Source: CAVUCH01 sp963697705
GTDB taxonomy: Bacteria; Acidobacteriota; Vicinamibacteria; Vicinamibacterales; JAENWD01
Direction of reading: 5' to 3'
Length of the DNA stretch: 64,000 bases
Assembly: GCA_963697705.1 (NCBI GenBank)
Contig: CAVOPA010000017.1
Span: 1,178,001-1,242,000, forward strand
In this document: piece by piece, positions 43,540 to 52,100 of the stretch
How the letters are laid out: each line of letters begins with the position of its first letter
Position numbering within the stretch: the stretch's first letter is position 1
Translations under genes and position numbers: made by a program
Notes under the pieces: model-generated
What the model saw: the letters and a program-made list of their open reading frames with translations, nothing else
What the model was told of the DNA's origin: nothing
Database searches by the model: none

Positions 43540-43828
43540 ATGAGTGGCCTCCGCCCTCCGAGGTTACTGCCGAACGCACGCCGGCGCAGACGGGAGTCAG
43601 GGGCCAAGCGCGTGCCGCATGCCAGGACGCGCGATCGGGCCGCATCCGGTGACTTCAGTGCGGCGAGGCCGGCTGTCTGCGCGCCTGTGGGACGCGCGTG
43701 TCCCACGATCGGACGGCCTGGCCGCATAACGTATGGCCGAGGGACGACCATCACACCGGCCGTAACGAGATCGGCGTCTGCTGGGCCCTGCTGGAAAATA
43801 CGTGGCGTCATCCGCCCGGGCGAGAAGT

Positions 43829-44028
43829 CGCAGGCTGATGAACAATCGCGCCTGGAGGCCCTCCGCTCTGTACTGCGTAGTGCCCGCCTTCAGGCGGGCT
43901 CCGGCGAAAGTCGACTACGCCGTACGGCCGCGGCGCAGCCTGATGAAGAATCCAGCCTGGTGATTGCCCTACGTCTTCTTTACCGTGTAGTGTCCGCCTT
44001 CACAGGCGGGCTCCGGCTAGAGTCCGGC
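43829..44028. repeat. About 105-bp degenerate tandem duplication containing REP-like palindromes
   Basis: Copy 1 at 43829-43915 and copy 2 at 43934-44028 share GCAGSCTGATGAASAATC, GCCTGG, then GTAGTGYCCGCCTTCA and the palindrome arm plus GGGCTCCGGC. The second copy's palindrome has an expanded loop (TTCACAGG). No gene can be supported in the 43540-44072 gap. Confidence 0.75.
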
Positions 44029-44072
44029 GAATCTGCTGTAGTCGACTGCCGCGTGGTGTGCGAAGTCAGTCG

Positions 44073-45402
44073 TTACGGCGTGGGCGGTTTCGGTGCGACT
44101 GCGGGCGCGCCGAGTGGGAGAAGGGCGGCTTTCCGGAGCTTGCCCGTCACCCCGGCATTTCGATCCGCCACCTCGTTGATGCGCAGTTCCAGTGACGTCC
44201 CGAGGACCTGCGCGACCTCCGATGGCGTGAGCTTGTAGTCCTGTTCGAGCCACTGACCGAGCGACGCGACGGCCAGACGGAGCGCGTCTTCGATCGATCC
44301 GCCGAGGCCAATGGCCATCACGTCGGTGGGCGATTCGATGCGCGGCGTCATGATGTTTTTCGACGTGACCACGTCGACCGTGAACTCGACCTCCATCGAG
44401 GTCTCGAGCGCGTTGCCGTTGAGCTCGCCGTCTCCCTGCGCGGCGTGACCGTCGCCGATATACAGCAGCGCGCCGGGTTGCGACACTGGCAGGTACACCG
44501 TCACGCCCTCGACGACTTCGTTCAGGTCCATGTTGCCGCCGAAGCGGCCGGAATCGCCGGTCGGAAACGGAGCGGAGCCGAAGCCCGGCGCCACGGCAAC
44601 GCAGCCGAGCATCGGACGCAGCGGAACGGTGAAGGTGGCCAGGTGCTCGCCAGGCGACTGCGAGGTTGCCACTCCCTTCTCCCGGTCGAGATGCCAGCGG
44701 ACGGTCTTGCCAGTGTCTTTCATCTTCACCGCGAACTGCGGTCCGAGCGCGCGTCCCACGATCGCATCGTCGGACACGGCGTAATCGCGGTTCAGGCGAA
44801 TGCGGTCGAAGCGCACCGCGAGCACGTCGCCAGGCATCGCGCTCTCGATGAAGAACGGCCCGGTCTGCGGGTTGCCGCCGAGCACGCGGGTCGTGCCCTT
44901 CTCGTCCGCTCCGCCCGCGTCTACCGTCGTGGTGTGCACCGTGTCACCCGGCCAGATCGTCAGCACCGGCTTGGTGCGCGACGAAAACTCGCGCTCGAAC
45001 GACGTGGGCGTGAACTCATGGCGCTTCGGCGGCCCGGGTGGACGCGTCGGCAGTCGGCGCGCGCTCCACTTCAGGGTCTGCGGCGGCGGGTTGTCCTTCT
45101 CGGAATGCACGAAGGTGCCCGACATGGTGTCGCCAGACACTGTGCCGGTGTACTCGTCGGTGCTCCTGTCGTTCTTGGACGTGAAGTGGATCCGGTTGCC
45201 GTCAACGGTGCCCTCGACCGGCGACTGGCCATCTGTTCCCGTCAGCTTCCCGCCCTCCGCCTTCAAGACGAGCCGATCGTGCGCCGGCGTGCCGTACACG
45301 TCAGCGGTCAGAAGCCATGAGCCGGCCACTTCCGACGTGCCTTGCGCGTAGGCGGAAGAGGCGACAAACAGAGGCGATGAGCAGCGCGAGCGTGATTCGC
45401 AT
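44073..45402 (-). CDS. Exported acetamidase/formamidase-family amidohydrolase
   Basis: The in-frame portion (45329-44073, 418 residues) has an N-terminal lipocalin-like segment (GSWLLTADVYGTPAHDRL) and then the FmdA/AmdA domain: PVLTIWPGDTVHTTTVDAGG, GPFFIESAMPGDVLAVRFDR, PFPTGDSGRFGGNMDLNEVV, YIGDGHAAQGDGELNGNALE. It hydrolyses short amides to acid and ammonia. Upstream ATG 45402 (AAGGA 4 bp before) begins MRITLALLIA, and a frame one base off continues LFVASSAYAQGTSEVAG, i.e. a signal peptide, joining the main frame near 45370. Thus a one-base shift breaks the signal peptide. Without it, the cytoplasmic start would be GTG/ATG at or after 45329. Confidence 0.82.
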
Positions 45403-45538
45403 GGATCCTTTACCTGAATGGCGCGGTTGGTACGCCGAGCGCACGCGCGCGGTCGATCTACCCGTTCTCGGGAAGCCGTCCGCCTACTTTTCGAACACCA
45501 GGTTGTCGACGATCACCATGCCGCTCTGGTCCGGCCCG

Positions 45539-46645
45539 TCACTGGGTCGGTGGCACAGTCGGGGAAGACGCCACGGTTCGCAGGTACATGGGTCCCGAGG
45601 GCGTGTCGGACCCGGCGGCGGGCTCGATCGTGACCAGTGCGCCGACGATGGGCCGCGGCAGCGTGGTGGGTGGCGCGAATGTCGCCAGCATGCGGCCGTT
45701 GCTGGCGACGGGAAGCGTCCCTATCCGGGCTGCTCCCTCGGGCGTCAGCAGCCAGAGCTGATAGGCGGAACCCGCTGGCGGCGGGGCGAGCCGCGCCGCG
45801 CTGAACGACACGCCGGTCGATCGGCTCAGGAGCACCTGGCCCGCGCGCTGGCGGCCCCCGGCGTCCACGAGGTCGAGGCGCCGGAGATCCGCCGCCGCCA
45901 GAATCGCGGCGAGCATCTCCGTCTGCTTTCCTGCCGCTGCTGGTGCGGCGACGCGGCCGGCGGCGCCGCTGCTGCCGACGTGCCGTTCGAGGAGCGCGCG
46001 CATCTCGCGCACTTGACGCTCCGCGGCATCCGCACGGGTCGCCGCGGCTTGCACCCCGGACGCCCAGCGGGCGTTCAGGGCCCATGTGTAGCCCGCGAGC
46101 GCCAGGAGCATGATGGCGCCGACAAGGACAACTGGCATGCGAGGCCAGCCGGCGTGAGGCGCGGACGTCGCAGGCGAGTCGGCGACAACACCCCGACGCA
46201 GCCCCGCCACCATTTCCCGGATCTCCTGCGGCAGTGCGCTCAGGCCGCGCCGCAGCTCCTCCTCGACGGCGCCGAGGCGCGCCTCACCGAGCTGCAACCG
46301 GCGCTCGGTCGCGCGCCACTCGGCGACGCGAGCCTGAAGTTCCTGCACCAGCGCCGCGTGGCGCTCGTCGGTGCTGGCCCACTTCTCGACGATGCTCGCG
46401 TGCTCGGCCGTGATGGCCGTGAGGCGGCTCTGGAGATCGGGCAATGACTCGATTGACTGTTCGGCGTCCTGCTGCATCGGGGTCAGGTGCTCGAACCGCG
46501 CGTCGAACTCGGCGGCCGCCTCCTGCGGAGATGAGCTGTGCGGTGCGATCGTGTGTTCCACCGGGCGCGATGATACGACAAACGCATCCAGGGCTGAAGA
46601 GGGGAGTGACAGGTGTTCGCTCCGCGCAGGGCGCAACGTGGTCAC
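45539..46645 (-). CDS. RskA-like membrane protein with coiled coil
   Basis: A 368-residue protein. Residues 55-150 form a long charged helical stretch likely to be a coiled coil (HASIVEKWASTDERHAALVQ, EELRRGLSALPQEIREMV). A transmembrane helix is at 170-190 (MPVVLVGAIMLLALAGYTWA). The extracytoplasmic C-terminus (about 275-368) matches the anti-sigma-K (RskA) domain: AYQLWLLTPEGAARIGTLPV and PIVGALVTIEPAAGSDTPSG. There is no sigma gene beside it and no zinc-finger anti-sigma motif at the N-terminus, so the usual cytoplasmic sigma-binding part is replaced by the coil. Start is uncertain. Confidence 0.7.
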   Translation of the reverse strand: MTTLRPARSEHLSLPSSALDAFVVSSRPVEHTIAPHSSSPQEAAAEFDARFEHLTPMQQDAEQSIESLPDLQSRLTAITAEHASIVEKWASTDERHAALVQELQARVAEWRATERRLQLGEARLGAVEEELRRGLSALPQEIREMVAGLRRGVVADSPATSAPHAGWPRMPVVLVGAIMLLALAGYTWALNARWASGVQAAATRADAAERQVREMRALLERHVGSSGAAGRVAAPAAAGKQTEMLAAILAAADLRRLDLVDAGGRQRAGQVLLSRSTGVSFSAARLAPPPAGSAYQLWLLTPEGAARIGTLPVASNGRMLATFAPPTTLPRPIVGALVTIEPAAGSDTPSGPMYLRTVASSPTVPPTQ

Positions 46646-46710
46646 GAGATAGGTCGTGATCTGCCTATTCGTCTCTCGCGCTGAAATAGTCAGCGCCGAG
46701 GCGCATTCGA

Positions 46711-46842
46711 CTTAAACCCGCGATTCACTTGTGTAGTCATGTGGGGCAGGCCTTCAGGCCTGCTTGCGCGCGCGGCGATTTGCACGGCTGAAGCCGTGCC
46801 CCACGTAACGGATGCGTCAACACAAGCGAGCGCGGGGGTTAG
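46711..46842 (+). mobile_element. MITE/REPIN-like 132-bp element, copy 1
   Basis: The element begins CTTAAACCCGCGATTCACTT and ends AAGCGAGCGCGGGGGTTAG, an imperfect terminal inverted repeat of about 22 bp with CTAA/TTAG tips. Inside are two hairpins: GCAGGCC-TTCA-GGCCTGC (about 46746-46763) and GCACGGC-TGAA-GCCGTGC (about 46782-46799), flanked by GTGGG and CCCAC so that the two face each other. It has no coding capacity. Copy 2 is at 52895-53024 in the opposite orientation. It fills much of the gap between the RskA-like gene and the gene at 46991. Confidence 0.88.
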
Positions 46843-46990
46843 CAGCCGATCCGTCGGCCTCGAACACGCTCTGGTCTCGCGGGGCGCCGCCCCCGTTTGC
46901 CGGGGACAGCACGCCCGCCTTCTTCATGCGGAAGCGCAGCGTACAGCGCGCCGTGGCGCTGTCCGCTCGCCTGACCCGGCTGTGTCCGCG

Positions 46991-48679
46991 TTACTGCGCC
47001 TGGCCCTGCCGCTCGAGGCCGACGAGCTTCCAGCCGGCGGCCTGCCTGACGAACGTGGCCCTGATCGGCTGCTTCCAGCTCGGATGCTCCGGGTGATCGG
47101 CCGTGAGATCGACGCGGACGTATGCGCCGGTTGCGCCCGGCAACCCCGACGGCGGCTGCAGTGGAGCCCGGGCGCCGGTCGTCTGCCCAATCGGGCGCGA
47201 ATCGCCGGTCGCGTTGTCGAACGCGTACCACGCGGCCGCATACCCGGCGGGCGCTGTCGCGAAGCCAGGTTCCACCGCCGCGTTGCCGAACGTCAGCACG
47301 CCGGAGGCGTCGAGCGCGGGATCGACGATCGGGTTGATCTTCGTGAGGTAGGTGCGGCCGATCTTGTCGCGCCGCTTGATCAGCACGTCGCCGAGGTACT
47401 GCTCCGCCTTCGGATCGCTGATCTGCCCGGTCTTCACCGCGGCGCGAATCAGCGCGTCGGAGAACGCCATGACGCGCCGCGCCGCCCAGAACGCGTCGTC
47501 ATCGCGCATCTCGTAGTAGGCCGCCGTCGGCGCACGCGGCTTCCACGTTTCGGGCTCGAACGCCTCGCCTTCGAAGCGGCCAACGGCCGGGTACGGTTCG
47601 TACGTCGCCGTTTGCCACGGGCTGAAGCCGAACCCGAACGTCAGAAACCGGCGGTGCGAGGGCGGGCCGTCGTAGACGTGCTCCCAGCCTTCGTTCCAGT
47701 CGTGCGGCCCGTTGGCGCCGACGCCGAAGGTGGAGCCGACGTCCTGCAGGTAATGGCGGATCACGCTGCGGCCGCCCTCGGCGATCAGGGTGTCGAGCGT
47801 GTTGCCAGCCTTCATGTCGGTCAGGTTGGTCCACGCACCGAAGACGCGCAGCGCCCGCAACTCACGCCGGTGCTCGTGGGGAACGACGTCATTGGGGTCG
47901 TCTGGCCGCGTGCCCAGGTACTTGAATCCGCCCAGCACCTTTCCGGAAAGCAACCGGCCGGCGGCCGTGCGGTACGATCCGTCCGCCGAGCGGTGGACCT
48001 TGTCCGTCATGGTCTCGCGCACATCGTCCCACGTCATGCGCGTGCGTTCACCCGACGGACGGCGCTTGGTGGCGTTGGCGTCGATGGTGGTCGTCTCCCG
48101 GCGTGCCTCCGTCAGGAAGTACTCGATCTGGTTGTAGCCGAGCGCCCAGAACAGCTTCGTCGCGATCACCACGGCGGCGGTCGCCCCTTCGGGGTTCGAC
48201 GGTGGATCGAACGACACGAACCACGTCTGCCCCTTGGCGTCCGCAGCGGTGAATCCTGGCGCTGCGCCCGCGCTTTTCTCACGGACGATCGTCCACGCCG
48301 ACGGATCCGGCGCCGGGCCCTGGACGGGGCCGCGCATCACCTCGTCGGCCGTCAGCGCGCGCGTGCCGATGCGGTTGGTGAACCAGCTCGAATCGGGCAC
48401 CTCGTCGATCGTGTTCACGTTCTTGGCGCGGATGTTCGCCGGCACGCGCCGCGGCGTCGCAAACAGGTTGTAGGTCAGGTCATAGAAGAGGTCGATGTCC
48501 CACGGCTGTGCGCCGGACGCGTCCTGGCTTTCGGGCTCGCGGCTGATCGGATCGTCGGAGAAGAACACCAGCTGCGCGGATCGAAGCGAGGGGACGATGG
48601 CGACGAGGAGGCCAGCTCCCACGAGAACCGCCAGGTGCCGGCGTGCTGTCCGGAGGATGAGGGCAAGAAGATGAGTCAT
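46991..48679 (-). CDS. Predicted exported atypical kinase-like protein
   Basis: A 562-residue protein from ATG 48679, anchored or exported by an N-terminal hydrophobic helix (about 15-33). I do not recognise a named family. Kinase-like marks: QTWFVSFDPPSNPEGAT (151-167, with V-S-F where related folds have the ATP-anchoring V/I-K-F), a helix TKLFWALGYNQIE (174-186), the loop AWTNLTDMKAGNTLD (282-296) giving D288-x-K290-x-x-N293, and YLQDVGSTFG (310-319) with D313 as a DFG-like Asp. The 20-residue N-to-D gap resembles HipA and CotH-type kinases. The barrel gene ends 11 bp upstream on the same strand, so they are co-transcribed. Activity is unproven, and the missing lysine could mean a non-canonical or dead enzyme. 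Confidence 0.8.
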   Translation of the reverse strand: MTHLLALILRTARRHLAVLVGAGLLVAIVPSLRSAQLVFFSDDPISREPESQDASGAQPWDIDLFYDLTYNLFATPRRVPANIRAKNVNTIDEVPDSSWFTNRIGTRALTADEVMRGPVQGPAPDPSAWTIVREKSAGAAPGFTAADAKGQTWFVSFDPPSNPEGATAAVVIATKLFWALGYNQIEYFLTEARRETTTIDANATKRRPSGERTRMTWDDVRETMTDKVHRSADGSYRTAAGRLLSGKVLGGFKYLGTRPDDPNDVVPHEHRRELRALRVFGAWTNLTDMKAGNTLDTLIAEGGRSVIRHYLQDVGSTFGVGANGPHDWNEGWEHVYDGPPSHRRFLTFGFGFSPWQTATYEPYPAVGRFEGEAFEPETWKPRAPTAAYYEMRDDDAFWAARRVMAFSDALIRAAVKTGQISDPKAEQYLGDVLIKRRDKIGRTYLTKINPIVDPALDASGVLTFGNAAVEPGFATAPAGYAAAWYAFDNATGDSRPIGQTTGARAPLQPPSGLPGATGAYVRVDLTADHPEHPSWKQPIRATFVRQAAGWKLVGLERQGQAQ

Positions 48680-48690
48680 GGTCCGGGTCC

Positions 48691-49941
48691 TCAGAACGCC
48701 GCCTGGGCGGAGAAGACGAGGGAGAGTCCCTCGTTGCTCTTGGCGAACTCGATGCGCAGCGGGGTTGCCGCCGGACCGTGCACGCGGAAGCCGATCCCGT
48801 AGTCGTTCTTGAGGCGGCTCAGGTCGAGATCTGATGTGCGCGACGTGACCTTGCCGGCGTCGGCGAAGACGGCGGTGTCGAAGAAGCTGTTGACGAGCAC
48901 CCGCCACTCGGCCTGCAGCAGGATGCTGTTCCGGTCGCGGAAGCGCCAGCTGGTGAAGCCGCGGAGGCTGGATCCGCCGCCGAGTGCCGGCAGCATGAAG
49001 AAGGGGATCGCCTGGTCGTCGCTGGCGAACGTGGTGTCGACCTTGCCCCGGAACGAGAGCACCCATGCGTCGCGGAACAGCGGCACGTGCTGGATCGCCT
49101 CGTACTCAACCTGGCGGAAACCGTAGGTCTCGTCGGTGTCGGCGTAACCGTGGACCGTCACGCCGTAGTACCCGCCCCGGCGCGCGTAGCCCGCCGCCGG
49201 GCGCGTGTCGGCGGCCGCGGTGCCCTGCGCGTGCAGGTACGTGACCTTGGCCCCCAGGCCCGGGAGCGCCGCGGGCGTGTAGACCTCCTCGACCGACGGC
49301 TGGTCGCCTTCGCCCGGGCGCTGATCCCACTGCGAGTAGTCGACGCCGCCGCCGAGGACGATCCAATTGCGCTTCGGGCGCATGTCGAGCGTGGCCGACA
49401 CGTACGGCTGCCGGAAGCCGTAGTTGGCCCGGTCGTCCTTCGATGTCGGATCCGTTCCGAAGCCGTAGAAGCCGACCTGTGTGGCCTCCCGCCAGCCGCC
49501 GAGGACCGACAGGACCCCGCGCCGATCGAACACGCGGGGGGCCCGGAACTCGGTCTCGAACCGCAGGTAGCCGCTTGGAGTGACGCTGCCGCGCAGGTCG
49601 ATGGTGTTGTACGCGCTCACATACCGCGCGTAGCCCGCGCCGAGCGTGAACCCGCCGCCCGAGTAGGCGCTGTCGAAGAACGGATGCCAGTGCAAGGACC
49701 CGGTGAGGAACTGCTCCTCCAGCTTCTTGACCCACACCTCGGCCTTGTTCGGCTCGTACACCTTCAGTTCGTGCGCCTTCTGCTGCTGCGCCGCGACAAT
49801 CTGCGCCGCACGCGTATCCGCCTCGGGTGCGGACGATTGCGCGAGCGCAGCACCGGAAAATGAGACCATCAACGAGCAGGCACTGACCGCATATCCCACC
49901 CTGGCCCACGGCCGGATGGGTCTGGTACCGGAACGAACCAT
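48691..49941 (-). CDS. Outer-membrane beta-barrel (surface antigen/BamA-like, no POTRA)
   Basis: A 416-residue exported protein from ATG 49941 (GGGAGAG upstream), signal peptide about 1-35. After a short helical N-terminal stretch (AAQIVAAQQQKAHELKVYEP), it is made of alternating beta-strands with aromatic girdles and ends in a C-terminal strand whose last residue is Phe, the beta-barrel assembly signal. LPALGGGSSLRGFTSWRFRD and VLVNSFFDTAVFADAGKV are the BamA/Omp85-type Bac_surface_Ag signature. POTRA domains are absent, so it is not a full Omp85 translocator. It is the first gene of a two-gene operon with the kinase-like protein. Confidence 0.9.
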   Translation of the reverse strand: MVRSGTRPIRPWARVGYAVSACSLMVSFSGAALAQSSAPEADTRAAQIVAAQQQKAHELKVYEPNKAEVWVKKLEEQFLTGSLHWHPFFDSAYSGGGFTLGAGYARYVSAYNTIDLRGSVTPSGYLRFETEFRAPRVFDRRGVLSVLGGWREATQVGFYGFGTDPTSKDDRANYGFRQPYVSATLDMRPKRNWIVLGGGVDYSQWDQRPGEGDQPSVEEVYTPAALPGLGAKVTYLHAQGTAAADTRPAAGYARRGGYYGVTVHGYADTDETYGFRQVEYEAIQHVPLFRDAWVLSFRGKVDTTFASDDQAIPFFMLPALGGGSSLRGFTSWRFRDRNSILLQAEWRVLVNSFFDTAVFADAGKVTSRTSDLDLSRLKNDYGIGFRVHGPAATPLRIEFAKSNEGLSLVFSAQAAF

Positions 49942-50447
49942 CACTTCTCTCCCTCGCTCGCGGGCCCGCACGTGCGCCGTCTCGGTATCGAGCGGCACCG
50001 AGAGGCTCGCCCCAACCGACCGGTGTCGCAGGCACGATGCCGACCCGTCGGCACCGCCCGCGAGACTCGTCAAGAATTGTCATGCCAGAGACCGCCCCCA
50101 ATGGGCGGCCCGTCGGACCATCCGCTACGCTCAGGATTCTAACCGTTCACGCGGCTGGCATCACGCGCTTTCAAATCGGCGACCCGGAGGCCATCCGCGC
50201 CGAGTCTCCTGGATCGGCACTGGCCGCTCTCTTGCGATGGAGTACGCTGTGGACTGCCGGTTTCGGGGCGGATGCGAACGACGTGCGAACGGTCAGCGTC
50301 CACCGGCCGGATCGGCGCGGACAGGTGCCGCGCCTGCTGGCCGCGTGCGTCTCTGCACCTGGACCTGGCGAGGTGTTGTTCGATCGAAGCCGTGCCGGCC
50401 TCGAACACCTGTCTCTTGGCACGCACGTCCGGACAGAGGAGTGATGG
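49942..50447. other. Divergent intergenic region without supported gene
   Basis: About 505 bp between the barrel gene (minus) and the PPK2 gene (plus). A plus-strand frame ends at 50444, overlapping the PPK2 ribosome-site region, but its composition and lack of motifs do not support it as a gene. No repeat or palindrome stands out. It should hold the promoters of both flanking genes. Confidence 0.5.
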
Positions 50448-51359
50448 ATGGCCTTTACGTTCAAGGATGCCACGCGACTGTTCCAGGTGAAGCCCGGTCG
50501 GAAATTCAGCCTGAAGCACCACGACCCGGGCTGGGCGGGCGACGGCGAGTTCAAGGATCTGCGAAAAGGCGCCCTGAAGGAGCGTGCGGTTGAGTACCTG
50601 CAGAAGAACATCTCGGAGCTGGCGGCGGCACAGGAACTGCTCTACGCCACAGATGTGCACTCGGTGCTGATCGTGCTCCAGGCCATGGACGCGGCCGGCA
50701 AGGACGGCACGATCAAGCACGTCATGTCCGGAGTGAACCCGCAGGGCTGCCAGGTGTTCAGCTTCAAGCGACCGTCCGACGAGGAGCTGGATCACAATTT
50801 TCTGTGGCGCTACATGAAGGCGCTCCCCGAGCGGGGCCGCATCGGCATCTTCAATCGGTCCTACTACGAAGAGGTGCTGGTCGTAAGGGTCCACCCCGAG
50901 ATCCTCGCGCAGCAGAAGCTGCCGCCGGGAAATCGCGGACGGAAGTTCTGGGATGCGCGCTTCGACGACATCAACCGCTTCGAGCGGCACCTCACGCGCA
51001 ACGGCACGCTCATCCTGAAGTTCTTTCTGCACCTGTCGAAGAAGGAGCAGAAGAGGCGCTTCCTGGATCGCCTCGACGACGAGAGCAAGCACTGGAAGTT
51101 CTCGACCGCGGACCTGAAGGAGCGGGACTTCTGGAACGACTACCAGGAGGCGTTCGCCGACATGCTGGAGCACACCAGCACGAAATGGGCACCATGGTGG
51201 GTGATTCCGGCCGACCACAAGTTCGTGACGCGGGCCATGGTGGCCGGCATCACGACCCAATCGATCCGTCGGTTGGCGCTCAAGCCGCCAGTGCTGTCGG
51301 CCGAACAGCGGCAACTGCTGGTGCAGGCACGGGCGCGGCTCGCGGCAGATCAGACCTGA
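50448..51359 (+). CDS. Polyphosphate kinase 2 (single-domain PPK2)
   Basis: A 303-residue cytoplasmic enzyme starting ATG 50448 with GAGGAG 7 bp upstream. Walker A is AMDAAGKDG at 79-87; the lid and Walker B elements are RGRIGIFNRSYYEEVLVVRV and LILKFFLHLSKKEQKRRFLD; WWVIPADHKFVTR marks the C-terminal base-binding region. It moves phosphate between polyphosphate and nucleotides (ADP/GDP or AMP class not resolved from sequence alone). Its 3' end overlaps the convergent ABC permease gene by 10 bp. A two-domain paralogue is at 53197. Confidence 0.93.
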   Translation: MAFTFKDATRLFQVKPGRKFSLKHHDPGWAGDGEFKDLRKGALKERAVEYLQKNISELAAAQELLYATDVHSVLIVLQAMDAAGKDGTIKHVMSGVNPQGCQVFSFKRPSDEELDHNFLWRYMKALPERGRIGIFNRSYYEEVLVVRVHPEILAQQKLPPGNRGRKFWDARFDDINRFERHLTRNGTLILKFFLHLSKKEQKRRFLDRLDDESKHWKFSTADLKERDFWNDYQEAFADMLEHTSTKWAPWWVIPADHKFVTRAMVAGITTQSIRRLALKPPVLSAEQRQLLVQARARLAADQT

Positions 51360-52096
51360 ATCTTCGAAAACGCCCGCGCCCCCATCACGAGGAAGAGCGC
51401 GGCGACCGCCGACAACACCATCGCGTCGAGGCCGATGCCGATCGAGGCGCGGTCGATGAGGGCGCCGCGGAGGCCGTCGACGCCGTACGACAGCGGATCG
51501 ATGCGCGTCGCCACCATCAGCGCGGCGGGAAGCGCGTTCAGCGGGAAGAGCGCGCCCGACAGGAAGAAGATCGGCATGACCAGGAAGTTCATGATCAGCT
51601 GAAATCCCTGCATGTCCTTCAGGCTCGACCCGATCACCGTCCCGAGGGCCGCGAACACAATCGCCGTGAGCATCATGAACACCAGCGCCAGAGGCAGGGC
51701 CAGGAGCCCGTGCGGCCGGAACCCTGCGATCAGGCAGGCGGTCAGCACGAGCGCGCCCTGAATCATCGCGATCGTCGCGCCGCCGAGCGTGCGGCCCACC
51801 ATGATGTAGAGACGCGGCACGGGCGCGACGAGCGTCTCTTTCAGGAACCCGAACTGCCGATCCCAGAGCAGCCCGATGCCCGAGAAGACCGACGTGAACA
51901 GGATGCCCATCGCCACCACGCCGGGCGCGATGAACTGCAGGTAGCTGCCCTGCCCCGAGCTCTGGAACACCGGCCCGAGCCCGAAGCCGAGCACCAGCAG
52001 GTACAGCATCGGCTGCGCCAGCGACGCCAGGATCTGCGGCCGCGACCGCAGATACAGCTTGACCTGCCGAAGCCACAGGCCGTAGATCGCGCTCAC
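51350..52096 (-). CDS. ABC-2-type transporter permease (DrrB-like)
   Basis: A 248-residue, six-helix membrane protein from GTG 52096, 4 bp after the ATPase stop. MLYLLVLGFGLGPVFQSSGQ, FIAPGVVAMGILFTSVFSGI, KETLVAPVPRLYIMVGRTLG and the ABC-2 signature region MNFLVMPIFFLSGALFPLNA. Pairs with the upstream ATPase to form a drug, polyketide or lipid exporter of the DrrAB type. No substrate gene is nearby. Its last 10 bp overlap the PPK2 gene on the other strand. Confidence 0.92.
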   Translation of the reverse strand: MSAIYGLWLRQVKLYLRSRPQILASLAQPMLYLLVLGFGLGPVFQSSGQGSYLQFIAPGVVAMGILFTSVFSGIGLLWDRQFGFLKETLVAPVPRLYIMVGRTLGGATIAMIQGALVLTACLIAGFRPHGLLALPLALVFMMLTAIVFAALGTVIGSSLKDMQGFQLIMNFLVMPIFFLSGALFPLNALPAALMVATRIDPLSYGVDGLRGALIDRASIGIGLDAMVLSAVAALFLVMGARAFSKIQV

Positions 52097-52100
52097 GGCG

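Noticed and set aside
50037..50444. A 135-codon plus-strand frame before the PPK2 gene
   Set aside because: No motif, no ribosome site, and it starts inside the divergent promoter region of the barrel gene; its stop near the PPK2 start is probably chance.
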